Below, piece after piece: positions 48,986 through 60,410 of a stretch of 64,000 bases of DNA (the first letter of the stretch is position 1; each line of letters opens with the position of its first letter). The translations under genes and the position numbers were made by a program. Source of the stretch: Glossina fuscipes (taxonomy: Eukaryota > Arthropoda > Insecta > Diptera > Glossinidae). The stretch spans positions 31,382,528 through 31,446,527 of the forward strand of contig NW_023998414.1 of NCBI RefSeq assembly GCF_014805625.2, given 5' to 3'. Below the pieces are notes generated by a model. That model had not been told where the DNA came from. It did no database searches and saw only the letters and a list, made by a program, of their open reading frames with translations.

Positions 48986-50414
48986 GAATGTCATAAATGT
49001 AAAAACTATGGATGAATCCTAAAAGTCGATATAAGCAAATCAGTTCGAAATATTCCCTGTTTACTTACATATATAAATCGGTCTATCTCTGGCCCGTATT
49101 TCTAGATATTACATACAATGAAGAAACTGGTATGTCTTTGGATAGTCGATCTATTATATATTATATATAAACCACAAATTTAACAATAACAACTAAATAT
49201 TTTGGATAAAAGGAAAAGAAAAAAAAAAAAAAAAAAAAGAAGAATGGAGAGGAGAGGAGAGGATGATATTGCAAATTATTGTAATACTCATCAAATTTAT
49301 TACACACATGTTCTTCTGCTGGCTTTTTGGCCTTTCTTTAATTATTAATGCATATATTTCAACTCATTCGGTCATTTACTTAATAAGAAAGGCAAGGGAC
49401 TCCTTTGACTTAGTCAGCTAAAAATTCTATACTAAGCACAATAACTTTACGTTTTGCTTGACCGAAAAGTTTGTTCGATTTCTATATTTCTCTCTCTCTC
49501 TCTCTCTCTCACTTCATCTTTCTTTTTGCTTATTCTTTTGCTGTAACAGTAATTTCATATAACCGACCAGCTTGGCTTACAAACTTGTAAACACACTTGA
49601 TTGGTTTCCTAAAACCGAAAATTTTAGGCTAACAAATTTTTCGAGTTTATTCTTGCTTTGCACACATCTATCTTTTCCTCAGTTATGCAAAAAAAGAGAG
49701 TAACATCCTTAACACAAAAATAAAAAATAAAAAAATAAAAATAAGAAAAAAAAAAAAAAAAAAGGAAAAAACAAAAAAAAAAAAAAGAATTTTACTTACA
49801 AAGTAAAAACAAAAATAGCAAAAAACTTAACAACATAAACCAAAAACAAAACGTGTTACAAGTTGGCAATTTTAGCAGGCAAAAGTTTTATGTTATATTC
49901 CGGTTTAGTGGTTTTTGTGGTTACAAACGAGAAAACTCATTAAAGTTTATTTTGAGCAGCGCTCTATACTCTTCCTTTGCGAGCATCAAAGCATGCTTGA
50001 AAAAAAACCAATCGAATTGCTTGCTCTACCGACTGACTGGACGGCATGTAAAAAATTTAAAAAAAGAAAAAAAAAAAAAAACTAACAACAACCAAAATTT
50101 ATATATTCCACATATCCATGAATGCATGTATGTAGTCATACATGCCCTGGTACAGCAGGAGCAGCGGCAGCATCAGTAAGCATAATAATATTAAATACCA
50201 TTATTAAGCGTGCACAAGCCACTAAATTATGTTGAATGAAAATAAAAATACTATGTAATGATACTCTAAAATGCTACAAATTGTTGTTAATGTTCTCTTT
50301 TGTTGTTGTTGTTGTTTTTTTTTTTTTTTTCTTCTCTCCGTTCGATACTATGCATTGTGGTTAGATTATTTCTAAATAATATTTGTCTTTGTTGTTTTTC
50401 TTTTTCGTTTGTAG
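48986..50414. other. Simple-sequence-rich DNA before the 50.4 kb exon
   Basis: (TC)n at 49490-49510, A-rich tracts at 49215-49260 and 49720-49790, and a T-run at 50316-50330. A short CAG-rich piece at 50156-50175 ending in donor-like 'catca|gtaagc' would be in frame and phase with the exon at 50415, but it lacks a proper acceptor. It may be a micro-exon or chance. Confidence 0.35.
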
Positions 50415-50544
50415 GTCTTTAGGGTTTTCCTCTAAAAAATATCAAAAGACACAATCGCAGGCAACTGGACATATGGACAAAGGGACCAATTTGAACGACT
50501 TTGTAGCCATAGCTGATAGCTATGAGGATGAATGTTACTATTGA
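50415..50544 (+). CDS. Likely 3'-terminal coding exon of an unidentified gene
   Basis: A long pyrimidine-rich tract and acceptor ('tttttctttttcgtttgtag') precede one base that completes a split codon and then 42 open codons to TGA at 50542-50544. The peptide starts 'SLGFSSKKYQKTQSQATGHM' and ends 'LNDFVAIADSYEDECYY'. It is hydrophilic, Ser/Gln/Asp-rich and ends in acidic and aromatic residues, like the cytoplasmic tail of a membrane or signalling protein, and is clearly unlike chance translation of the flanking AT-rich DNA. No downstream donor exists before the stop, so it would be the last coding exon, followed by a 3' UTR beginning with an (AG)n tract at 50573-50590. Upstream exons are probably further left or in the microsatellite-rich interval. 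Gene identity unknown. Confidence 0.5.
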
Positions 50545-53500
50545 CTTTGCTTATTGCTTTTTTAAGAGAACGAGAGAGAGAGAGAGAGCGTGTGCAATTA
50601 ACTTTTTCAGATAGTTCGAAATTCTTTTTGCTTCTTGACAGCTTAAACGTTAAGTGAAACGTAAGTGTGAATAAGCGCGTTCTTCATTTTTGATCTGTCA
50701 TTTGTTAATATTAGCGTTCATCTGGAAACTGCTGTAGTTACTACTTCAGCTTAAGTAGAACAGGAATTTGGCACTTAATATTCCTCCGTCTTAAAATATG
50801 TAAGTAAAAATTTTGTTAACGAAAATGGCTGGATGACTCCTACGCTGTTCTAAAAACCTTCTATCAACATCAATCGGCTTTGATCAATCGGAATTGATTT
50901 CGGAGCTATGTGATCTTGTGAGAGTAAGTTATGTATTATTAAAATGTGCCTCTTTTCATTTAAACAGAGAACATGGACGAAGAAGCAAATGCTCTGAAAG
51001 ATAATTTATTGCTACATTATGAGATCTTGAAGATTCCGTGTCAATCTAAAAACTTATCTGCGATCTTTGAAAATTCCACAAAACGCACGTACATGCTAAT
51101 GCTATTTACATGAATTCGATAAAGCAGGAAGAAACACTAATCGCGATTCCGCGATGAAATAATTACAAAGAAACTTTTTCATCGACTATTCCTAATTAAG
51201 GATTGATCGAGTAGCTAATATAATAATAAGAGCACAGCCGAAGTGTCAGAGATATTTCTATCTAGCGATGACTACACTTACTACTAATCACTGTCAACCA
51301 CTCAAGCTGACAATAAGAGGGAATCTGGAATTACTGAATCAATACGTAGCTGTTGCTTTTTTTTTTGGATTACATAAAAACGCGCAAGTGCACGGTAGAA
51401 CACTTTTATTTCTACTTGCGCTCGACACCTGGCATCAAAAATATCCCTTGGCAACGTTTATCATCAGTGGTAGGCAATAAATATAATTGAGCTTGAAATT
51501 GTCACCGCTTTGCCTTAATGTCTTAGAGAGGAATCGTTCATTTTCAATTTCAACCTTATATGTTGCGTCTAGTTTTAAAAAATTTATCAACTTTTAAAAG
51601 CAAGAAGAAGGGCACTCTTTCTCTCTTTTAAAGAAAATTATTGCTTAATATTCGGGCGAAGCGTACGAGCAGCGTCGTCATGTTCAATATTTAATAATCG
51701 TGAAATAATTATTATTATAAGAGAATTAGCATATAAAGCAGGTCCGTTAAAGATAATAATATTTAGCGTTGGATGTTAATCAGCACTGCATTGGAATATG
51801 TATTGTTGTTGTTCAATGCGTGGAATATGTTAATTTGTATGTTGAAAATAGCAGCCTTTTGAAAGCAGGCAAACACGTGAGTAAATAAGCTTTTATTTGT
51901 TCTTTCCTCTTAAATATACACTGCAAGATTTCAGTAGTTGTGCTAACAATGAGACTAATCACACTAGAACTTACGACGACGACTTATATAAAAATTTGTA
52001 GAGTTAAAACACTCTTCCACTGTTCACGATTATGTCTATGTCTGTTATATGTTAAATTTTGGATGAACTGAAGGCATTTAGCCGGAAAAAAATTTCCTTT
52101 CTCGATTAAATACGAAAGAAAAATATGAAAACTTTACGATTATGAACTAGAGAAATATCGCATATGCCTTCATCTCGTATAATAAGATATCAAATCCTAT
52201 TAATGAAGTATGACATATATATTTAAAGTAATACGTTAGCACGTAAAGCAATTTGTCGTTCTGCGTCAAAGAGATGCTCTTATATTATTAACTGAAAGTG
52301 ATAGTGTAGTGTGTTTGTATCACGTGGTCTGGAGGAATTATCGGATCTTATTTTTTACACCCTACATCATTTATGGTACAAGGATATGATGTTAAGATTG
52401 TGTGAAAGTGTGCCATTCCCAGAAACGCTTGTGGTAGATCCATCTTCTATTATACATAATCGATTTGGAAAGTCATTCTGAAGCTCAGCCTGAACTTGTC
52501 TGTCCGTCTTGCATTCTTGTGCTCAACCTACAGTTCGCAATATTTGAGATATTTCAATGATACTTGGTCCATCGACATGTTCTCGCCCAAAGTGATCGAT
52601 TATTCGATCACTTACTTCCCTTATGACGCTTAGTTTTGCAAACTCGTGGCATGAATAACTGTATTTAACGAAGTAGTGCAGGCTGAACCGTGGCCCACTA
52701 AAATGTTTTTACTGTTTTGAAGATGAGAAGAAAGCCAGTTTCTCTTGCAGATCTTTATAGCAACATGTTTGATCATCATACTCCAGATCATTCGAAATTG
52801 TTGAGAGATTAATTGGCCATCAAAACTTATGTGATTCGAAAGAGTTTTAGAAAGTTGTAAAACTGGCATTTCTTTTACCAACACATTTAAATATTTGTAT
52901 GCATATTGTTGCCAATTGTCTACATTAGAATTTCATTGAATTATCAAATTAAGTTTTAAAAAAATTTAAATAAGAAGGATTAAAACTAAAATAAAATTAG
53001 CTGGAAGCTTCTCTCCCGCTTGACAATAGTCCTCTACACCTGGCCCGATCTAAATAGAATTGATTGCGATCGGTGTAAGAAGCGGTTTTGCAAAATGTTA
53101 AAAATGTGCGAAACTGAGTCGGTCAAAACCCCGAGGTTTTTATTGCGAGGACTACCCAATAAGAGGCAAAAGATTATACGTCGCGATGGTAAACAATTCA
53201 ATTATTAAGCTTTGTCGTAAGTACATTTTAATTAAACTTGAAATACAGAAAATTTAATCGTAAACCTAACATACGTGTATATAGCTATGTATGCTTTGTG
53301 TTTCTTATGTATAGATTTCGTGTGGCTGTATGCGCTTTGTTCTATCTTTAAGAATTAATAACTAAAGCTTTTCGTAGAATTTTAACTTGTTAATTAATGA
53401 ATAAATGCTACATACATATATGTATGCATAAACATATAGTTAGCCTGAATCTTAAGTCAATTTTTTAAGGCAGTTTTTCAAGCCTAGAAATATTGAAAAG

Positions 53501-53749
53501 TCATCATTTTTCATTTCATTGTTGCAATTGCCGTCGATCCTGTTGGTGCGGCTGGATTTTATCATATATCTACGAATAAATATATAAAGCAGTTTCTGTC
53601 TTATTGTAATACTCAAATTTTGTAAGCAATCGTCAGATTAAGTTTAAAATTTTCAAAAATTTCAATATACTTTTTTCAATAACGTATGAAATTGATTCGC
53701 GTATTACTTGAATATTTGTTAGCATCTATTGGAGGTTAAAAATCGGGAA
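50545..53749. other. Probable 3' UTR/flank and non-coding DNA
   Basis: (AG)n at 50573-50590. A 70-codon ATG frame at 51268-51480 ('MTTLTTNHCQPLKLTIRGNL' at its start) has reasonable composition but no supporting context. A stem-loop lies within it (51382-51417). A DINE-like scrap ('cttgtctgtccgtcttgcat', 'caatatttgagatatttcaa') occupies about 52480-52600. Frames at 52630 (minus) and 53020 (plus) are not supported. Confidence 0.4.
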
Positions 53750-54720
53750 ATTGATACCGATAGGTCAACGAACGCTTTCTCATTTAATTCAAATCGCACG
53801 TATGTCCGTTTCTCCATCTGTCCAGCTCCCTGTCCCTCTATGCTCTACGGGTCCCAATTTTTTAAATACTTTGTTGAGATATGTGACACTGACGTACGTT
53901 GGCCCAGCGACGAACCCTACTGAAAATGATATAGACAAGTCCATATTTTCGATCACTCGCCTTATTGCGCCCTATTCTGAGAAGTCGCTATGTGGGGAAA
54001 AATTGCAATTTTCAAAACTTCTCGGCAAAAGTGGCTAAGTAGCAGTATTTCGGTGTTGGTATGACAACTTTGGACCGGCTGGATACGCTCTCATATAAGC
54101 GTTCTTACAGAAGTGAAAGCTTTATATGATGAACTGGTCGAATTTCCAATATTTCGTGGTGAGAATTAGCCCATAATAATAAATTGACAAAGAGATTTAT
54201 TTTTCTGGATAACAGCGCATACAAGGATTCTCATGAAACATAAACCCTTATATGCCAAAAAAGATTAATTATTAATGTTTTTGTGATCAGAATGTCTATG
54301 AGAGCAATTAAATAAAAAAATTAACTGCATCGAATTACAATCACAAGGATCTATTTCTTGGTCCCACTCCATATAAGATTTTCCATGAGCGGTAAGTCCT
54401 TCGAAAAAAGGGTTAATTTTTAATATTTTATGATGAAAATTAATTCATAGAAGCATTTTAGCAAATAATTAGATCACATAGGTGAACTTTTTTAACATAT
54501 ATGTATATATATATATTTATTATATGGAGAGAAAATCTAACCTTCCAATAGGGGGACTTTCATGGCATAAACAATGTGGATCGTCATGAAATAATGTGTA
54601 CTTTCTGGAGCATCATTACCAAAACGAGCGTATAACCATATTAGCCAAAGTGATGTAGGGTATGTAATAGTCGGCGTTGGCCAACGATAATGTTCTAAAT
54701 GTGTTCTTACTTCGTTAACT
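53750..54720 (+). repeat. Long DINE-like repeat copy
   Basis: Collinear with 22370-22980: 'tatgtccgtttctccatctg', 'gagatatgtgacactgacgt', 'ctgagaagtcgctatgtggg', 'acaactttggaccggctgga', then a longer middle. The end is 'gatgtagggtatgtaatagt', 'cggcgttggccaacgataat' and 'gttcttacttcgtt'. The overlapping 64- and 95-codon frames at its left end are repeat readings. Confidence 0.65.
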
Positions 54721-54815
54721 TAATTTTTTCTTTTAACTCCATGATTACTATGAAATCATGATATTATTCTTTTTGAGCGTTGGTAGAAAGGTCTTTGGTA
54801 TCTATTTCGAGTGTC

Positions 54816-55189
54816 ATGTCAACATCTTCAATTGCGGTAGAGTTGCATGTGTTATTGGCAAGGGACAGTAAAGAGTTTTACGATTTTGCGAGTAAATTAA
54901 TTGCGGAGAACAATCAACATCCGCTGAAGAAAGCTACGTTAAAGATATAAAAGAAGTAGCGCTTGAAATTTATCAACAGACAATTAGAGACTATCTTAAT
55001 ACCATGGATCAACCCCAACTATTTAATAACGTATTTTATACTTTAAACGCAATCAATTTCGAATATTTCCTAAACCATTTAAATTTTTGCAGCGAAAAAC
55101 TTCTTGGTTTGTGGTACAATACCATGCGATATCCGACTCCTCAGAGAACTCAAAAGGCCATGAAAGAAATATCATTTCGTCTCGGCTGA
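54816..55189 (+). pseudogene. Frame-shifted coding relic, origin unknown
   Basis: Two protein-like frames overlap. The first runs from ATG 54816 to TAA 54950 (44 codons, containing 'VELHVLLARDSKEFYDFASK'). The second, in another frame, is open from 54896 to TGA 55189 (97 codons, containing 'YVKDIKEVALEIYQQTIRDY' and 'LFNNVFYTLNAINFEYFLNH'). Both have ordinary protein composition with alternating charged and hydrophobic residues, so a single gene broken by a frameshift near 54.90-54.95 kb is the simplest reading. It begins directly after the DINE-like repeat. It could be a host pseudogene, a transposon fragment or an old viral insertion; I recognise no family. Confidence 0.4.
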
Positions 55190-56668
55190 AGATATAAAAG
55201 TCATAGAGACGCAAATATTTTGGACAATCGCGGAAAAAGTCCTTTCTGATTGAACGTCGGCATAAGTCCACTGCATTGGACGGAGCGTGCTTTCAAGGCG
55301 ATGAAAGTGTGATATGAAAGAAGAGTGATACGTAAAGATTTTAGATTAATTTTATTTTTTGATCCCAGTTGTGTGTGGCCCCTTTTTATAAGATTTGCTG
55401 CAAAAAGGAGTAAAAATTTGGAATGCTTCATAATATATATAAGCTATACTTTCTTCCCAGAAACTCATCAAAACAAAGAATCACTAAAAGCAAGCGCTGC
55501 TCGTTATATAATTTGTTTAAACAAAATGTGTCTCAACATCGATACAGTGTGTAATACTCACTCATCAATAATATACTGTACACTGATACGCTGGATGTGC
55601 TACTACTCTTACTCGTCTTGTGAGGAATCATCGCCATCTTTGCCTCAAAAAACAGCACTAAATTCAAGAGGAAATTATCTTGCTTTCTAATGTTGGATAG
55701 TTGTTGTTGATTTCTCCCATTTTGGCAGAGCGAACGGACGAACATGCTTAGGCGGGTTCTAAATTTGATACTGATCAGAAACATAGTTATTTTATATGAC
55801 CTCTGAAGTTTCTTTCTGCGGATTGTCGTCAAGATGAAAATATCCCGATTGACATTAAAAAAATAAAACTTTTAAATATTATTGTGAGTAACTCTGATCA
55901 GTTAAATGATAAATCTACAATTAAGCAAAAAACTTCTTATTTTTAGATTAATGAAAACATTTTCGATCTCAGCATTAGGGCGAAATGATTGTCAGATAGT
56001 TGAGTTAGCCGATACAATGGAAGTAAAAAGTGTTGAATTTAGTTAAGGCACACACTCGAGAGCTAATGACCGATAAAGAATTAAATGAGAACAGTTTAGT
56101 CAACATGTCTAACGGGGCAAACAATTGTGACAATGATCTTAATTGTAATGAGGGTGAATCAGTTACTTATATTCGCAACAGCAACGATGCATTGAACGTA
56201 TAAATTGGAAAGAAAACCGAGTAATCGAATTTCGTTATATGAATCGAATGAAGAACGAATCCTTCAATCTTAGTGATATATTACAGAATTCTCGATTTAA
56301 TATGATGACGTTCATAAAGACTTAACAATTGTTAACTGTCGACTCCGTAACATTTAGAAATTGTCTTCTATCTATCAGCTAGTAAGTCAAAGTCAAGCAA
56401 TGGAAATAAATTAATTCCGCTCAGGAAGATTGATAGTCCGTAAAGGCGATGAAGATAATTGAGTATAGGTTTAAATATTTCGCCTTTTGTTGCTGAAAAT
56501 GGATTAATTCCATGTGTAGGTTTGGTAAGGCGCCTTAATTTAAAATAAATATTGAAATTACGCACATTTTTCGCTTCACATATTAGTACCCCTATCCTTG
56601 CTTTATAGGATGTTCGTAGAAATATATCATTACTCCATTAAAAAAAAAAAAGCAGCAGGCAACAATGT
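55190..56668. other. Possible further decayed coding pieces
   Basis: Between about 55925 and 56335 several short plus-strand frames look protein-like. One, 56066-56203, contains 'MTDKELNENSLVNMSNGANN' with a Cys/Asn/Asp-rich end; a neighbouring frame contains 'SFNLSDILQNSRFNMMTFIK'. The frame changes between them. A minus-strand frame at 56368-56565 starts only at GTG. These may be pieces of the same relic as 54.8 kb or of another, and no gene can be assembled. Confidence 0.25.
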
Positions 56669-56893
56669 ATGCATAAACTTGAAGAACGCAACCTCTCAAT
56701 TCCACTAATCTATATCGGTCCTTTCTTCCAAGCATCTATCTGTCAGGCCTCGTCATTTGCTTTGAATTGCTTGGCAGACTATTATCGCTGCGTGTGCAAT
56801 GGTAAAAATCAGGCTAACAGGTTAACCTGCGACACGTATATTTTACCTAAAATTCTCAGATCTTATATGAAAACCGCTGGGGAAAAAATATAA
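56669..56893 (+). CDS. Weak candidate small protein, 74 codons, five Cys
   Basis: The ATG at 56669 opens a frame to TAA 56891-56893. The peptide begins 'MHKLEERNLSIPLIYIGPFF' and its middle is Cys-containing ('NCLADYYRCVCNGKN'). Codon choice is mixed and composition is protein-like, but there is no signal peptide, no TATA box and no splice context. An A-run lies just upstream. Could be an exon or a relic. Confidence 0.2.
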   Translation: MHKLEERNLSIPLIYIGPFFQASICQASSFALNCLADYYRCVCNGKNQANRLTCDTYILPKILRSYMKTAGEKI

Positions 56894-56946
56894 ATAAAAT
56901 TTTTCATTTTCCTTAATAATATTCGCAATTGGGGAAAAGATTACTT

Positions 56947-56960
56947 ACTCTCTCTCTTTC

Positions 56961-57006
<46 letters not shown>
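56947..57006. repeat. (TC)n microsatellite
   Basis: About 28 TC units with a few interruptions. Confidence 0.9.
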
Positions 57007-57007
<1 letters not shown>

Positions 57008-57342
57008 ATGATATTGGCAAGAAAACATTTACCAAACTTTTCTAATTATTTGGTGAACGAAGATGGGTTCAAAGCATTTTACTAAGGCGCTTACAGTCAC
57101 GTACGAATAAAGCATTTTGAGATACTTACCATACGTGGTAGATGCTTTACATTCGCGTTACGATGAATATAGCCTTTCCGTCCGTCCTTTATACCTTTCT
57201 TACCACAAATACAATCGTTACATTATTAAAATAAAGGAGAAGAAAACTACGAGATAAATACTCTTTTGTGTGGTGAAATAAATTTCAATTGAATCAATGC
57301 GCACGCGCCGTTATACGAACGCATATTAAATATATATATATA

Positions 57343-57377
<35 letters not shown>

Positions 57378-59481
57378 AGTAAAACAAGGAAAACGATGCT
57401 AGCACCAGCGAAGTTAAACTTACGATATCGAATTGCAGGATAACAAGTGTTTAGTTATTAAACTGTTGGTCTAACGAGAGGACATATAAACGGCGTTTTC
57501 TATGATGCGAGTCAAAGAAAGCAAGAAAAACAGAAAATCTCTTTTTTGAAAAATATAACCGGTAGAGAGATCAACAAATCATTTAACTCATCAAATTATT
57601 AAAAGACAATAAGATATAATCGAAGTTAATTGAAGAGTAACTAAGAAGCGAAACAAAAAAATAAATAAATAAATAAATAAATAAATAAAAAAAAAAAAGG
57701 AATGGAAAAGCTTAAGTTATTTATATATAAAGTTAACTACGATATGGTGTTCACGCTTAATTAAAAAGCGCGCCATATTTATCTCATATAATATCGAACA
57801 TATAATAATAATTTAAATGCGATTTAAACACTATATGTGCATCGATATGCTGATGTTTGTGAGAGTGTTTTTTTCTATTATTCTTTTTTTTTTTTTTTGT
57901 TTTTTTTAATTTTTTTGTTTTTTGCTCTTTAAATGCATAAGCGATGTTAGGTTTTTGTTAGATTGTGTTTTAGTTGCAACTTTCAATTATACATATATTA
58001 TTGTAGTGTTTATGTGTGAGCTAAAGTAAATAAGATTTCATTAATGTTTCACTTTGTTGCGGAATTTTCAAACGTGACATTTATTTATCTGTGCATTCGT
58101 ATATTTGTTTGTTTGTTTGTTTGTTTATTTGTTTGTTTATTTGTTTGTTTGTTTGTTTATTTGTTTGCTTATATAAAAGTGCGGGCTGTTGTTAAATCAG
58201 CAAAACGGAAACCGGATATGCATACAAATTACAAAATGTGTTAAAAGAAACACTCAAACTTACAGAGCACGCATAAGCCACACATTTGTCTATAAAGTGT
58301 GTTTGTTATTCATGTTATGTGCGTATATGTTCGTTTGTTAGTGTTTCAAGAACACGGTTTACGGTTTTAAAACGTGGTTACATTTGTTGACGAAACAACT
58401 AACCGTAAAGGTGTTTATACGTGTTATAGTGTTAAAATTTTTAACGCAAAACCCATATGCACATGCAGTAAAAGAAAACAGTAGAGCGAAAAGGTGAAAT
58501 TGATAGATAGAGATGGAAAAGGATAGACAGAGGTAGAGGCATTCAGTAATTGACAAAGAAAAAAAATAAAAAAAAAAAAATAAAAAATAATAATGTAACA
58601 GTACCTACGATCTAGGTATAGCATAGTGTATAGTGTTGTTTGCGTTAACACTTGTTATGTTAAGGGCAATGCTACAATCTTTATGCACCGGCTCATGCTT
58701 TATATGGAAATTCTTGTGTTCAGTAAATAAAAAAAAAAAATAAATAAATAAATAAAAAGAGAAAAACTGCAGTTTTCACGGTTGAGGTATGTTAAACGTA
58801 AAAACATGGGAATACTTTTTCATTCATTTTTTTTCTTTGTAAAGGCAATTAAAGAAAAAAAGCCAATTTATTTGGGTTTTAATTTCTGCTGGTACCTGTA
58901 AGTTACGACAATCATACGCGTACATACTCTCACTTGTATAAATATTACATTCACGATTGTTAACATATGCTGGTGTTGTTGCTGTTGCTGTTATTATTAT
59001 TATTATTATTGTTGTTGTTACTGTTGTTGTTGTTGTTGTTGTCGTTGTTTCAAAGCAGTTGCTTTCATTTTATATTTTGTATTTCTTTTTAAGTTCCTTT
59101 TCCGTTTGTTTACTTATAATGCTTTCCACTTTGCTGAAAATTGAGTTTGACTATATATGTTTGTATATATATATGTATATATGTTTTCCATATCGTTGGA
59201 ATAAGTCAATTATGTAATGATTTCCTACAGTTATGCTAGCAGTGTTTATAAATTTTACATATAAGCATAGAACTAATGCCCATATGTATATAAGCTTTTA
59301 ATTAAAACAATATAAACGCTTTGTTAGTATATTAACTTCATGGTACTATTGCTGTTGTTCTTGTTATTATTGCAGTTGTTAGTTATTTTTTGTTAAGAGT
59401 TTCAAGTTAATGAGTTTTGTTATTGTTTAAAGTTCATGTTGATGTCTGGTTCTAAACAAACAATGTGAATGCAAAATGCAT

Positions 59482-59513
<32 letters not shown>

Positions 59514-60229
59514 TATTTGCCTAAATATTTCTCTTTATTCATTCTGCCATTTAATTCGTAGGCCAATTTATTTTAATGTGGCGTTTGTTAGCTTGAAGTT
59601 GATTACTTTACAGTGCTATGTGTTTCACAATTCACACACACATATATATAGACATATACGCCTCTATGTTCTTCCCCTTTTGTTCAATAATTGTTTCGAT
59701 TATCATGAATATTAATCACTTGAAGGTTAAATGCATTTTAAATCACGTAATAAGGTGCTAATAAACTCATTTTAAATTATATCACTCATACGCCGGGTAT
59801 ACTGATGTTAGAATTTGTTTAAGAAAAATATCAGAAGCGTGCGAATAGAAAACCATTTGAAAGGAAACGGATTTAACAATACCTGCTGTGACATCGATGC
59901 TCGATAAAAACTATGTCCTATTTCTTCTTTCTTTTTTACGGATTTTCTTTTTTTTTTCAAAATCCATTGCAAAATACCGCGAAATTTAATAGTGAAAATG
60001 ACAGGTCATTATTTTCCGATGAGAGATTCCAACACAAAAAAAAATACTTTGTCGCATGAATGTATCGTTAATAAAACTGGTCAAATGAGTTTGGTATTGT
60101 TGTTTTTCTTTTTGCCGAGTGCTTTGCAGACCATCTGTCCCATTGGATTGGACAAATTCTACTTAGGGTAAATTAAATAGAAAAGAAATAACTTTTGGAA
60201 AAGTTTCGCGTAAAGAATTTCATCTGAAC
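57007..60229. other. Microsatellite-dense non-coding stretch
   Basis: Contains (TA)n plus a ~32-base poly-A (57329-57376), (AAAT)n at 57661-57690, T-runs at 57884-57925, (GTTT)n/(ATTT) at 58104-58168, (AAAT)n at 58738-58757, (TTG/TTA)n at 58973-59050 and (CA)n at 59483-59511. Open frames follow these repeats and are discarded. No exon supported. Confidence 0.5.
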
Positions 60230-60410
60230 TCATTTACGCAAATAATAAATGAATTCGAGGACTTCTTCCGAAAAATCGTATATGATGTAGGCCTGTAGGT
60301 GTCCATAAGTAATTATTGCCGGCTTATTAAAGTTAGCAATGCAATTTCTCTCGATAAATAATCCCGTATACATAATAAAATGCTCTTGTTCGTAGTTTAC
60401 GTTTATTTGG
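60230..60410 (-). CDS. Possible terminal coding exon on the minus strand
   Basis: A T-rich acceptor ('gaatttttgatttgtag' on the minus strand) is followed by one base completing a codon and 59 open codons to TGA at 60230-60232. It contains 'EQEHFIMYTGLFIERNCIAN' and ends 'FSEEVLEFIYYLRK'. Composition is protein-like with mixed charge. No ATG lies at its start, so it would need an upstream exon at higher coordinates, which I could not find. May be chance. Confidence 0.28.

Noticed and set aside
56368..56565. A 65-codon minus-strand frame that at first looked like a receptor fragment.
   Set aside because: Starts only at GTG and shows no recognisable motif.
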